From: Rugalucina vietnamica
Lineage: Eukaryota > Mollusca > Bivalvia > Lucinida > Lucinidae
NCBI GenBank assembly: GCA_964017185.1
Contig: OZ024874.1
Location: 19,948,457-20,012,456 of the forward strand
Reading direction: 5' to 3'
Length of the DNA stretch: 64,000 nucleotides
Part shown: in pieces, positions 46,601-57,779 of the stretch
Numbering within the stretch: the stretch's first letter is position 1
Layout of the letters: each line of letters begins with the position of its first letter
Translations under genes and position numbers: made by a program
Notes under the pieces: model-generated
Database searches by the model: none
Told to the model about the DNA's origin: nothing
The model's input: only the letters and a program-made list of their open reading frames with translations

Positions 46601-47099
46601 CAAGTACGAAGCTGATAACATTCAAACATGTCTTAATGCTGTGAGGCATGACTTAAAAGCGCATACTTTAGATTTAAATACTCAGAAGGATAGACAACAA
46701 GCATGGCTTACTTCAAGGGTTACTAGAAAACGATCATCTAGTGAAATGTCTGTTACATTTGAAACATCGGTAGATAGTAGCATTGACTCATCTATGGAAC
46801 AAAGCTTTGATAGTTCCATAGAAAGCTGTTTCGAGAATTCTGGTGGTTGTCACAACTCAGTTACCAGAGGCAATGAGACCATTACTTTCCCATCTACCCG
46901 GGACTCTAAAGAAAGAAGGCGGTCTTCAGATACTGAACAAACAAGGTCGCGCTCTAGGGCTTTGAAACGTTTTGATTCTCAAACAAGTGTAACTTTGCTG
47001 ATGGACAGTCTAACAACTCAGGTCTCGGGATCTTTCGACGGTGAAAGCTTAGATACTTCAACTCTTAATGCTGATAATGATAATGGCTTACCGCCTTAG
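40601..47099 (+). CDS. Death-fold/NB-ARC STAND protein (apoptosis or immunity type)
   Basis: Eight exons join in phase: 40601-40818, 41327-41412, 41696-41848, 42285-42396, 42788-42921, 43442-43560, 43863-43997 and 45462-47099, giving 864 residues. The N-terminus (about 25-105) looks like a death-effector-type six-helix domain (LRNLLLSIRDEI, MICMCKYQL). An NB-ARC ATPase follows: Walker A GESGIGKS (Lys164), Walker B CIIWLDNID (235-244), RNBS-B-like KLLVTIS (276-282), and GHPLAL (331-336). A winged-helix-like part (LMIQLSVFG) and a helical region follow. The last ~130 residues are Ser-rich (SSIDSSMEQS) with a basic RRRSSDTEQ stretch. This is the APAF-1/plant-R-protein architecture class; the ligand is unknown. 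No WD40 or LRR repeats were seen. Start is the ATG in the best context; an upstream noncoding exon is possible (acceptor-like CATAG at 40586-40590). Confidence 0.85.
40983..41135. repeat. Palindromic element in intron 1 of the NB-ARC gene
   Basis: AGATGGAAGTTTCCAACCC and GACCGTGCTGAGCGGAACC pair with their complements around CTCGGCGGAGCCTCGG; the outer AGAATCT..AGATTCT also pair. It is a foldback MITE-like hairpin. Confidence 0.65.
42640..42750 (+). repeat. Short tandem repeat before exon 5 of the NB-ARC gene
   Basis: About four units of GAAATATAGACTTGCAAGTA-type sequence (24-30 bp), ending roughly 40 bases before the exon-5 acceptor. Confidence 0.7.
43158..43337. repeat. Interspersed repeat R1, copy 3
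   Basis: It shares GGTAAAAGTAGACAATGATC, CCACTC..CCGAGGTGGGAA, and GCCGAGTGAGCAGCTATTTT with the other copies. It lies in intron 5 of the NB-ARC gene. Confidence 0.7.
44228..44354 (+). pseudogene. Exon-like remnant inside the last NB-ARC intron
   Basis: After a good acceptor (TTACAATATTTTCAG) the frame reads AMAVLITVPRTSSIVQYFPV. This resembles exon 7 (KLLVTISTNKPHNVSKYFRI). It ends at a donor GTACGT. Its entry phase does not fit exon 6. A spare, dead or alternative copy of the RNBS-B exon is possible; chance resemblance is not excluded. Confidence 0.35.
44571..44952. promoter_or_regulatory. Three RFX X-box-like palindromes
   Basis: GTTGCCATGGCAAT (44571-44584), GTTGCCTAGCAAC (44879-44891) and GTTGCTAGGCAACC (44939-44952) match the X-box pattern GTTGCC..GGCAAC. 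A CACGTG E-box lies at about 44544. They sit in the last intron of the NB-ARC gene. Function is inference. Confidence 0.4.
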
Positions 47100-47620
47100 G
47101 TAATTGTCAGAATGGTACGTGGATGTTCATTTGATTGTCTCAGCAAAATCAAGCAGCCTAGCAGAGCCACACTAAGGAAAATGAATCTATTTAACAACAA
47201 AAATTGAAAGATTCAAAGGAACGCTTTATATGCTAGTACGTACCCTTATTCAATGTCAATTCGAAAAGATCCTCTGGATGCCCGTTTTTGCATCATTGTA
47301 TAGCCTTAAACCTAAAAACTTTTTCTACAAATTAGGGAAATGTCAAGTTTAACTTATTAAACAATGTTCTCAAAATAAGCTCACATACTGTGGAAAGTTC
47401 CATGGCCTTTGACAAAACATTTTCTGTGTTAATTTCTTGTAGACACAAACGAGACACTCTTTCTATGCTGGGAATTCTGTGAATAGTCCAGACTTTGGGA
47501 TTAGTTGGGATTAGTTAAACATTGCTATTTATGAAAACAAACAACAACACTTTGCCTCTCATTATTTGAGCAATGCATTTATCATTGCTTTCGTTCAGTC
47601 AATGATTCGGATTTGAAAAA

Positions 47621-48940
47621 TCACAATTTGAAACTACTTCTCTTTTTCTTCTTTTCTCTGCTACTTTTCTCTGTTGAATATATAGAAGGCATTGTTGAAT
47701 GTGCAGAAGGCTGTGGCAGTGTTATTTCAATTTTTGATGGCTGCTTAATTTTTAGTTTCTTCTTGCATTTTAAACACGTCTTTGTTGAAAGTGGCGATTC
47801 TTCCCTTTTCATTAAGAGCAAGTTGTTCGGTATATCCAGGCCAAGCTCATGCATGCGCCTCTTCCGAACCTGATGTCGATGACCTTCCCTTAGCACTTGC
47901 GCAAGTTTTGGCATAATAAGCTTTTCCATAGACATGTCAATAGTTGGAAACAACATATGTTGAAGTTCGTTACCAATATGTCTGTTTGTGTTCTCTATAC
48001 AGATAGAACATGAGCCCGGACCCAGAATCTCACAAAACTCGCTGGTTTTCCCACAACTGACCGGCGTCTGAAGATCCGGGTAATTGTCTAGTCGAACCAG
48101 TGATGGTTCCCGGTTCAATCCTTTCATAATAGCTTGAAATTGGTTGGTTTCCCGCGTGTAGGGTCGCGGCATGCCGTAACCCTGGGTCTGATTCGGGCCG
48201 GATATACGGAAGAAATGTTTCATGATAACACGTGGAAAGACCTCGGGTGTGGCGTTTGCCAATCGACTGTTTATGATATAGTTCTTTTCCACGGCATGTT
48301 CAATGTTGTTCTGGGCTCGGCCTTGGTCTTGTGAAGGGGGTCGGTCTCTGAACCCCAGCTCCCGACTGGCGATGTTCTCTCTCTTGATAGAGTACAAGGT
48401 TCTGAAAAGGACTAAAATTAGTCATTGACTAAGGGAAAACAATTAAACGTACCACGACATAGGGTGCACTAAACGGAATAACATATCATCATGATCAAAT
48501 TGTGCCTATTTTTCATAACCGTCGCTTGACTGAACTCAGCTAAAGGGGGTGAGCACGATTATTCGCTGAACGTTGAAAATCGTACCTTGTCAAAAAGAGT
48601 CTTTTAAAGTTACGATCTAGCTTGGATACAATGAAGCTGAACAAAGATGTAAGGTTCATTATATATTATGCACTCAAACCTCATTTCTGAATACATTTTA
48701 CCTACCTGCGATCTATTACATTCCCCGAATGACTCCCAGAAGTTTTCTTCCCAAACGGATCAGCTTCATTGGGGTTCCATGTCGGCTCAATAACCTGCTT
48801 CCCCGAGGAAGATCGCGCCGTGGTCCTACCTCCCCCACCTCCAATATCGGGCAGATCGTCGGTGGAAAGGCAGAAGCTCGGGCGTCTACCAGCCCGGCCA
48901 CGCTGAGCTGTGGCTTGCATGGATTTAGCCGTGTAGGAGC
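47621..48940 (-). CDS. Conserved-looking protein of unknown function (331+ residues)
   Basis: Two exons join in phase: 48940-48706 (an ATG at 48920) and 48401-47621, with donor GTAGGT and acceptor CCTTTTCAG, giving 331 residues from that ATG. The first exon has an open frame upstream of the ATG, back to an acceptor-like TTACAG, so further 5' exons may exist. I do not recognise a family. Visible features: a Gly run (IGGGGGR), NPNEADPFGKK, two Cys-rich spots (CGKTSEFCEI with CSICIEN; CLKCKKK) and a very basic C-terminus (REKKKKRSSF). There is no signal peptide or membrane segment. It converges on the NB-ARC gene, with about 520 bases between the stop codons. Confidence 0.65.
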
Positions 48941-49720
48941 CTGTAATTTCAACAAAAGTTGCACAAAACTACCAGAAACTTGAAACGTTTTTAAGAATTG
49001 AAATTTGAGTGAATCATGAAACACTTTACCCCTCCGATTAAATTAAGCATTGAAAAAAGCGCATTCTGGCGTGTTTTTAGTCACTTTAAAAGGTAAAAAT
49101 ATTCTTTATATGTTTCAGAAACCTCTATGGTGTAGTGTTAAACTTCTGGCTTCTAAACGAAGAGACGTTTTCAATCACATGCTTTTTCGTCATTGAAATG
49201 AATATTCAAACTAATGACTACATGGCAATGGACACACTTTGTTCCAACACATGATGGATAGAAATAAGTTATGAAAAGGAATATTGAAAAAAATGTTGAA
49301 ATATACGGTAGGGTATTACTTACATCATATAACTAGCTTCAGCCACTAGAACTATCTGAAAACTCCACTGCAACTATGTTATTTCAAGAACCGTAAAGAA
49401 ACGCGAACATTTCGGAATACGTCTAACTTAAATGTACATGTATATAATAAACGTTTTGATTTCAGTTTTAATAGGTGTCGAGAGTTGAGAAAGAGGATTA
49501 GCATTTATTAAAGACAGTTAAACAATGCTTTCATAATGAAGCTATTTTAATATTTTGCTATAGACTGGCAACTGGATTATAATATTTAAAGTAGGGTATT
49601 AACTTAAGTAGACAATGGAACTTTAAACAAATCAAACGAATAGTAAACAACATTACTAAAACATATGCTAGCGTCGCGCTGCTAGGAGGGGGACGAATTA
49701 AATTAAGCAACATAAAATAT
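48941..49720. other. Intergenic, nothing recognised
   Basis: A/T-rich sequence with no recognisable frame. Upstream exons of the minus-strand gene could lie here, but none was convincing. Confidence 0.35.
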
Positions 49721-50686
49721 TTATACCCCCCGCCAAAACGAAGTTTTAAGGGGGATATACTGTTTTCACGCTGTCCGTCCGTGCGTCCGTAATGTTTTGT
49801 TTCTTTAATATCTTGAAGACACAATGTTGGATTTTTTTTTAAATTTTGCAGGCATCTTGTTATTAATGAGACAAAAACTTACAGGTAAAAATTAAGAACT
49901 AGGGTCCAATCATTTTAGAGTTAGTCCCCTTTATAATTCTGTATGGCTTTTGTATACTGTGAATATAGTGCATTTAAGGGTCGTAGTGAAGACAGTGCAT
50001 TTACGGGCCGATCAACTCCTACCACAGTTTTTGTTGGAACTTTTTCATATTATGCCTACATGATGTAGACCCATTGGACATTTGCATGAAGAAATATTAT
50101 TGCAAAAAATGATTTTTGACAAAATGACAGTTATGAGAACTTTGACATTTTTTCTTACTTTTTGTTTTTACAGGTAAGGGCATACACGGGCCGATCAACT
50201 CCTACCACAGTTTTTGATGGAACAATTTGATATCATGCCTACATGATTTTCACCCATTGGACATTTGCATGAAGAAATTTAATTGCGAAAAAATAATTTT
50301 TGACAAAATTTCAGCTGTGTGAACTTAGACAAGTTTTCTTAGTTTTTTACAGGTAAAGGCATTCAAGGGCCGATCAACTCCTACCACAGCTTTTGATGGA
50401 ACAATTTGATATTATACTTTTGTGATCATTGGAGACCCATTGGACATTTGCATGAAGAGTTATTATTGCGAAAAAATAATTTTTGACAAAATGACAGCTA
50501 TTAGAACTTTTTTTTTTACAAGTAAGTGTTTTCACAGGCCGATCAACTCCTACCACATTTTTTGATGGAACAATTTGATATCATGCCTACATGATGTACA
50601 TCCATTGGATATTTGCATGAAGAAATTTTATTGCGAAAAAAAAGCAACGTTTTTTGTGGTAAACGGATACATGGCAGGGGGTATTT
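49721..50686 (+). mobile_element. Hairpin-headed minisatellite element, family C relative
   Basis: The head TATACCCCCCGCCAAAACG..TTTTAAGGGGGATATA is followed by (CCGT)n. Four monomers of about 180 bp follow, each with CCGATCAACTCCTACCACA and GACATTTGCATGAAGA. The end is GGCAGGGGGTATTT. The head matches the element at 24037, but the monomers differ in sequence. Confidence 0.75.
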
Positions 50687-51016
50687 AATAAGTATTTCGT
50701 ATTGACTTTTTTTTTCATTTACATTATTTACGAAATGCCTCGTTGTTTTCATGAATCATGTAGTGATCAAGAGGCAAACAGTCTGCAGCTAGTTTATTTT
50801 GCTATATATGCACAACTATTGTGCCTGTATAAAACTAAGAAACATATACAAAATGACTAAAACATGTTCTGTAAGGATTATAGAAGACCCAAACTGACTA
50901 TTTCAATTTCAACCATTCCTGAGTCAATTCAAGGTGGGCGTCAATGAAGATTTAACAATGCGCTCATTCGAGAGTTCGCTCAAATTCATGGTGTTGGCCG
51001 ATTTTGAAACATGGCA

Positions 51017-54000
51017 TTACATCTTGATTGGATTTGATATATCCTCTTTGGAATCAGCTACAGGATGGGTGTCAGCATTGATAAAGCCTTTGTTCACTAC
51101 ACCATTGGCCACGTCTACAAGAGGAAGGTCACGTTTGACGTCTACTCTGTGTGTAACTGTGTTGACAGTTGTATCATTTACTTCGACTTCGACTTCTTTG
51201 TCGGCTATCCGTCGCCGCTTATTCCTGAAACGAGCACTAAGCTATTTTTATGCATCATTATACCAGGCCAATTAGCACCAATACCTTTGAATAAAAAATA
51301 AAACTGAGATTTTATACGTATCGGTAATAAATAAAAAGACATATCATTTGTTCAGTGGTAAACGCCTAAATTTCTCCATGCACTATGTCTTGAACAGATT
51401 AAGCTGTGTCTTTAACCCATATTTGACGAATGGATTCTCCCATCATTATCGATTGGTTGAGTCCACTTTCATTTTTAGGGCTGTTAGGAGTGGTTTTTAT
51501 TTTTCATCTCATTTTTCAATGAAGTTTCTCCGTGCAAACAGCATAGCCCCAGATGGGACGCCGCGTTCTGCGGCGTCACATCTGGGGCTATGCTGTTTGC
51601 CTATGTCCCATAAAAGGGACGCCAGGCTTAAATGAGTTAAGCACCGTTCTACAAGGACGAGCACTCACTATCCGATGTGTGAGATAGACTGTGCTAACTA
51701 ATGGACTAAACAGGCAAATTATCGACCCGTTCATTAATTTTGCTCATTTACGTCCATGGTCGGTACTTGCTTCAATGATTGCATCAAGTACACACTCATA
51801 TAGCTAGACGAGACAGAAAGACGTTTACTGAATAATTGAATACATCTGAAAATCAAAATCAAAATTGTAACCCATGGACGTGCAAATGTAGCGTAAAAAA
51901 AACTTGCCCTTTGAAATGGATAGCTTCCTCAATGGTGTCCGGTAATTTCTGATTCAACGTCTCTGGCAGTAGCAAACATAAAAGTCCAGCTAGTACTGAG
52001 CTGATACCAAATATCGCAAGAGGTAGAGCTTTACCAACATCGCCACTGAACAGTTCTGCCTAACATAACGACAACATGTCCGTGCAATATATACCCCCTT
52101 AAACCCCACTTTTATATAGTAAAACTGGGGTTTACAGGGGTATACCTATTTTTCTTATTTTTGCTCCAAAACATAGATTGTGGGTACTCGTTAGAACCGC
52201 CTCGGCGAGGCGGTTCTAACGTGTACCCACAATCTATGTTTTGGAGCAAAAATAAAAGAAAAAGGTATACCCCTGCATACCCCATTTTCACTATAAAAGT
52301 GGGGTTTAAGGGGGTATTCATTGCACGAACATGTTTTCCTGATGAAGTACATCCGAGATATACAAAGAAATATTAACAAAAATTGTCTGAATGTCATCGT
52401 TAAAGATGCCTGGAATTTTCTACTGTCGAAGGTATATGTATCGGATAAAATTTGATTTTCTCAAAACAATCACTTCGACTGAATAACGAACAAAACAATT
52501 TGAGAAGCCTGTTCATACAAAAGCTAAGAATACACCGAGCTCGGTACTAAAAGTTTTCACATTATACAAAAATCTGCTAAATGCTATTTGTACGCTGTTC
52601 GAATATAACAACGGGATAGGCTTATGATTATCAAAATTTTCGTCATGCCAAAGTGTCTGAAAGAAATGTCCGTTGATGAAAATTAGAAGTCTCTGGATTT
52701 TACCATTTTAGCAACATAGGGGGCGGCCATCCCACCAAACCTAGCAACACACGAACTCGTGCCCATCCCGGCATTGCGAAGAACAGTCGGATACAACTCA
52801 GCCGAGAAGACGTAGATAACTCCGAACGCGCCAGCGGGACCAAGTTTACCGACTAAGGCTAAGGCGATGGTTAGGGGATGTAGTGCTGCAAAGATAATGG
52901 GATGTAGTTTGGGTATTTTGCGCCTTTTCATAACTTTATCATTTTTGCAAGAAAAGGAGGCGCTAGCCGATTAGTTCATTGTCGCTTGAGTGTCAACCAT
53001 ATAGGATTACTTTATAATTTCTATTAAAACAATTATATAGTATTGAATATTTTTGTTTAGCCTGAGGAAATTAGTACCTTCACCGCCGTAGATGACAGTG
53101 AATATAGTCCCTATACACGCCAAGCCACCCAGCATCATGTAAATAAAGTGCACCCATTTTCTCCCCAGTCGGTCGAGGAATGCTATAGAAAATGCTTTAG
53201 CGGGAAACTCGACTACCGCTAACAGGAAGAAATTGAGGTAAAAATCGCCGCCCAGATTGCCCGCATACATCGTGACGCCGTAGTACGTCATACTGACGAT
53301 GACCCTGGAAAGGAATTCCGTAGTTCAGATGCTGTTATGAATTGTTCGACGACATCAAGTTGACCTTTTTACAAAAGAACAATACCAGGAATTGTTAAAG
53401 ATGTGAATAAATGACAATGTATTTCAGCGCTTTTATTGTTATCGCGTAGGAAAATGAAGGCACATTTTAATTAGGCTAGTTTAATTGTCACTGAAATCGG
53501 GAGCAACCCGGACAGACAGCTTTTGATGCAAAGCCGTGATTTTAGTGATGTGAGTTTTGTGAATCAATGGGAAGCAAACTATCTTACTATAGGTTACTTA
53601 ATAACGGAAGCGAGAACTCACCAATTGAAAAGGATAATCATTGTCCGTATAAAGAGAACTCTGTGAGTGAAGAGTTGCCATATCTTTCCTCCTTTGACCT
53701 TTGATACAGTATCTGTGTCGAATATCTTCTCTGGCAATGTTGTTTTATTGACTTTTGCAGCTTTTCGCATAATTTGGTCTGCTTCGTCCTTTCTGCCCAT
53801 GCTCAGTAGCCACCGAGGGGACTCCGGTATGATCCTTAAATATGCGGCAAGATATCTTTATGCGGCGACTGATATTTATGAACGTCAAATATACGTAGCT
53901 TTTTCATTGTACTCTTGTAAATAAATCGTAAGTTTGCGTACACATATGCATGTATGTGAAAAAAGACAAAATAGATAGTCTTTTTATTCGATAGAGTCAT

Positions 54001-56122
54001 TTGAATTTCCTTTAAGCTACAATATTTCCGCCGAAAAAAATCAGCATGTTTCATACAGCCTTTGACGTAATTGTGTGATGATGAGTTGTTGTTACAATTT
54101 ATGCTGAAATAGCCGCGAGTATCCTGTAAACCGAACACTTTTTCAATTGAAATGCTGGCTTCGACGCTGATGTTCTCGATGATATTACTGAGATGTTTTG
54201 AACAACCCTACACTAAAACTACTAAAACAGCAGTCACACATTAGCGTATAGGTGAAACGCGCGCCGGACGTGTTGAAAAAATTGCAAAATTCCACATACG
54301 TCAGACACATACGTCAAACGCGTTACGAGTACGTTGTGTACGCTTGGTGTACGTCCGGCGCGCGTCGCTATATGTCTCTAAAAATCTTCGCGCGTTTCGT
54401 GCGCGTTTGGGATAAAAAAAAAACAAAAAAAAAAAAAAAAAAAAAAACATGCTTAAACATTTTCTAGAAGCTCGGCGTGTTCCGGGCGTGTGACTGTTCC
54501 GGGCGTGTGACTTATACGTTTCGCATAAGTTCCACGCGCGTTTCAGGCGAGCTGAATACGCTTCGAACGCGTTTGGCGCACGTCCCAGGCACGCCAGTGT
54601 ACGCTACAAGCGCGTTCCGATTTTATGAGATATGTCCCAAGCGTGTGTTAGACGCGCGCTGAACATTCGCTGCGCGTATATAAGGTGTGCTTAGCGTGTC
54701 CGGGACGTAAGACAAACGTACTCTAAAACATTGAGACTTTTTTATCCGTCCGGCACACGCCTCAGTCGCGCGCTAATCTGTGACTGCCAAAGCGAGTTAA
54801 AGGTACAAAACAATGTTTATACGTTCAAAATCGTCAGCGTGTTGAGATTTTTCATACGCCCGGCGCGCGTTTGGGTTATACGCTAATGTGTGACTGCTGT
54901 TTAACAGATATATGTACACAATGTGAAACAATAAACCAACCTACCACCAATATACAAGGTACAATCCACAGGGTGCCGCCACGACAATCTGAATCAAGTA
55001 CCAGTTGCGTAGCAACCATGATACCCCCGACAAATAGCAAAGCCCGACGGCGAAGAAAGCATGAATTAATATCCCCGTCCAAACCCTTTTCGATGGACCC
55101 ACAAGTTCCAAACCTGACAGAAAACAATGGATATCGTTTTATTTGAAGATGATTCCGCAAATGGTACGATGCCAATTTTAAAATTGAACTATCGCAGTGG
55201 TATATATAATGGTAATGCAGATAGTCTTACCAGAAGACCAAAGGAAAAAACATATAGATATTTCCACGTCTAGTGCAAGTTCTTGATAAATAATGACAAA
55301 ACCGTTTATATAAAGAAAAAATGTAATAAAGTCACTGGAGTTTTCACCGAAATTGGCACTGAAGCGAAGATAAATTGTATGTCGTTTTAACTTGAAAATG
55401 TCGACATATGCTGCTGAACGTAATGTACAGCTGATTTAGTTCAATTATAAAGTTTTGGCTCACCTAATACACAACAACACATGAACACACCATGACACGC
55501 AGCACCGATAACAAATTCCAATATAACGTAGATGACAAAGTTTGGAGCCCACGCAGCCCCCAGGGCCGAAGCAACCTGCACCACGGATGCTGTGCATAGC
55601 GTCTTTTTCCTACCTATACTGAAACAAACGTTATCATTTTCAATATTCAATGTAAAATTTAAGCGTTTTGTCTTATTTGTCATACCATACATGTACAGGA
55701 AAGCCATTCATTGTGTGCGAATTGCTATTTTGTTTTTACGTTAAAGTGAGGGCGTTCTTACTGGCAAGTTTAGTCCCAGGGAGATAAGCTTGTTGCACAA
55801 GAACAACTCATTAAAACTGCATTTCATTTTTCATTATTTTTAATCCGTGGTCTTCGTCAACGTAAAATAAATAGAAAATACTGACAAGAAGATTACATAT
55901 AAGCAAACACCAGTGATGTTACTTAAACACAAAGGATATAGCTTTTATATTTTATCTACTGTAAATACACGAGTACCATCCCATCACTTATAAGAACCTT
56001 TTCTTATGTATAGCTTACATATCCGACAATAACCCAAATCCAAGATCGCCGACTAATACTCCAAAGTAAAATATCAACTGGGCATGGGAGGTTTTGAGAG
56101 CGTCTTCACAAACGAGATTATG
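51017..56122 (-). CDS. SLC22-family organic ion transporter (first exon not found)
   Basis: Eight exons on the minus strand join in phase: 56122-56019, 55618-55464, 55113-54945, 53834-53622, 53304-53078, 52885-52704, 52059-51908 and 51224-51017, ending TAA (469 residues traced). Family signatures: GRKKTL after TM2, PESPRWLLSMGRK in the central loop, YYGVTMYAGNLGGD (TM7), DRLGRKW, GPAGAFGVIYVFSAELYPT..RNAGMG (TM10), PETLNQKLPDTIEEA after TM12, then a charged cytoplasmic tail. SLC22 proteins move organic cations, carnitine or anions across the plasma membrane; the substrate cannot be told. The N-terminal exon(s) for TM1 and the large extracellular loop, about 100-140 residues, were not located. 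The last intron has a GC donor. Three introns carry MITEs. Confidence 0.88.
51534..51600. repeat. Palindromic hairpin, MITE fragment
   Basis: GCAAACAGCATAGCCCCAGA pairs with its complement around GACGCCGCGTTCTGCGGCGTC. Flanking words (TTAACCCATATTTGACGAAT; TTAAATGAGTTAAG) suggest a larger MITE from about 51412 to 51641. Confidence 0.65.
51902..51908 (-). other. GC-type splice donor of the last SLC22 intron
   Basis: On the minus strand the exon ends CAAAGG and the intron starts GCAAGT, the standard GC-AG donor. Only this donor joins TTC AAA GG with the G AAT AAG of the final exon in frame. The nearby GT (GTTTTT) would break the frame. Confidence 0.7.
52072..52344. mobile_element. Palindromic MITE family P1, copy with two a arms
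   Basis: It is a near-perfect palindrome around ACCGCCTCGGCGAGGCGGT. Both outer arms carry the CCCCACTTTTATA..GGGGTTTA type. It lies 13 bases from the SLC22 exon acceptor at 52059. Confidence 0.85.
54223..54903. mobile_element. CpG-rich TIR element G, copy 2
   Basis: It starts AAACAGCAGTCACACATTAG and ends CTAATGTGTGACTGCTGTTT. The interior is rich in CGCG words. It contains an A-rich tract (about 54414-54446). It lies about 40 bases from the SLC22 donor at 54944, in the intron. Confidence 0.8.
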
Positions 56123-56189
56123 CTGAAACAAAGTCAAAGAAAATACATAAAACATGTGAGCGATGAACATGAGCAAATATAAAGAGGAA

Positions 56190-56335
56190 GTGTGATGGCG
56201 TAGTGTATAGTTCCGGACTCCGAATCGAGAGGTTTTGCGTTCGATCCCCACTGAAGGCGTCTTGTTGTGTCCTTGAGCAGGACAAGATCGCCGAGTGGCA
56301 CATGAGCCCGAAATACGTGTGTATAATATTATTGT
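56190..56335 (+). repeat. tRNA-derived SINE
   Basis: An A-box-like TGGCGTAGTGTATAGTTC and a B-box GCGTTCGATCCCC are spaced as in a tRNA and followed by TTGTGTCCTTGAGC, shared with the copy near 16.98 kb. Confidence 0.6.
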
Positions 56336-56536
56336 TAGAAGATGAAACATTTTTATGTCCCGTGATGGTTTTTGTCCATTACAAAGGATTGTCCAAAATG
56401 AACAAGTGATAGTAACGATGAACTGTTGCTGTGACGCTATCGCCGTTATTTTACGTTACCGTTGTTTTAGTTTTACCAGGGATGTCAATCAATTATTGGT
56501 ATTATGTTTATGTGGTATTCAGTGTCGAGAAACATA

Positions 56537-56776
56537 TATGAGCCGCCTCGTGGGAAAACCAACAATGTGGTTTCCGAACAGGTCCGACACAAACCGGCCT
56601 GCACAGTAACAGAAAAGAGCTAGAAGCTTGAAATTTCGGATTTAAGTAGAAGAGGAATTGTACTATCCCAGTAGCGAAAACAAAGGCGCTGATCAGCTTC
56701 GCGGTTACCGCGAAGCTGATCTGCGTCTTTGTTTTCGCCTATGCAGATTGTTGGCTTTCCCATGAGGCGGCTCATA
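56537..56776. mobile_element. Hairpin MITE family H copy, well preserved
   Basis: TIRs TATGAGCCGCCTCGTGGGAA and TTCCCATGAGGCGGCTCATA flank the stem GATCAGCTTCGCGGT/ACCGCGAAGCTGATC. This is one of the best copies for building the family consensus. Confidence 0.88.
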
Positions 56777-57690
56777 TTTTGAAATAACCTAAATCAAAAA
56801 CATTAACCGAGATCCTTTAAGCGCGGTGAACATATTAATTAGTAAGGGAATATGCCATACCGCGGTTTCGGCCACTTAAGCTTCGTAAGTGACCATTTAG
56901 ATTTGGCAACATGAAGCAAAAGTGAATTCCAGTTATTTTTTTAAAAGTCAACAGTATAGTCGATGCAAAGACCAGCATTATCCAAATGGAGCCAAAAGTT
57001 TAAAACGATGGTTGAAATTGAATCCCAACCGATAATAAATATCTGATTCTCAGTCAGAATACCCTCGCTGATCTCAAAGAACAAAAGGAAAATATTTGTC
57101 CCTTGCCGTTTCCAGTGGATTGTCACGGTATTGTTAATGCTACGTAGCGACGCGAGTTTGCTAAAATCAGCTATACTTAAATGAAATAGGGAATGTCACG
57201 GCGTTCTCATCCTTACTGTCGCCGATAGGTGTGTGCTAGTGTGACTGTAGCTTGACCAAAACCAGCAGTTGCTCACAATACATTGCACCATTTTATACGC
57301 AATTTGAGAGCGCAACATTACGTATCTGAAGGTGTCTGTCCGTATCTTAACGTAACAGATGGTATGTAGTCAAGTACCTTATCCGTGTGTATCGGAATAT
57401 ATCCTTATCTATCCATACCATGCAGATTTGAAGAAAACTATCTACACGTATTTATCCGTATCTTTCATGAACTACCCGTATCTAGCCCAGAGATCTCCAT
57501 CGTCTGGCAGCTTACTGAATCTGTGAGTCCTCGTTTTTTATTCATCCTGATGGTTATCATGATTTATTTGTTTGTCCTTGATGATTCATTGACTAGTTAG
57601 AGATTCACAACTAAGTAAATGTTGTGAAGCACTGCAAAAGCTGAGGGTGAGGTAACTAGTTTAAGCCCGCCAGTAATTTTATATTACTGA
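56777..57690. other. Nothing recognised; SLC22 first exon expected here or upstream
   Basis: I looked for the SLC22 N-terminal exon on the minus strand and found no frame with the expected Cys/Trp-rich loop. Confidence 0.35.
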
Positions 57691-57693
57691 TTG

Positions 57694-57727
57694 GCCTTCT
57701 GTTGTGGTTCTTATTGTTATATGTCTT

Positions 57728-57779
<52 letters not shown>

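Noticed and set aside
50934..51301. Plus-strand frames of 113 and 78 residues
   Set aside because: They lie opposite the last SLC22 exon, which fits in phase and ends in a proper stop.
54871..55175. Plus and minus frames of about 90-99 residues near 55.0 kb
   Set aside because: Both are other-frame shadows of the SLC22 exon at 54945-55113, whose true frame reads LELVGPSKRVW..YLVYWW and joins its neighbours in phase.
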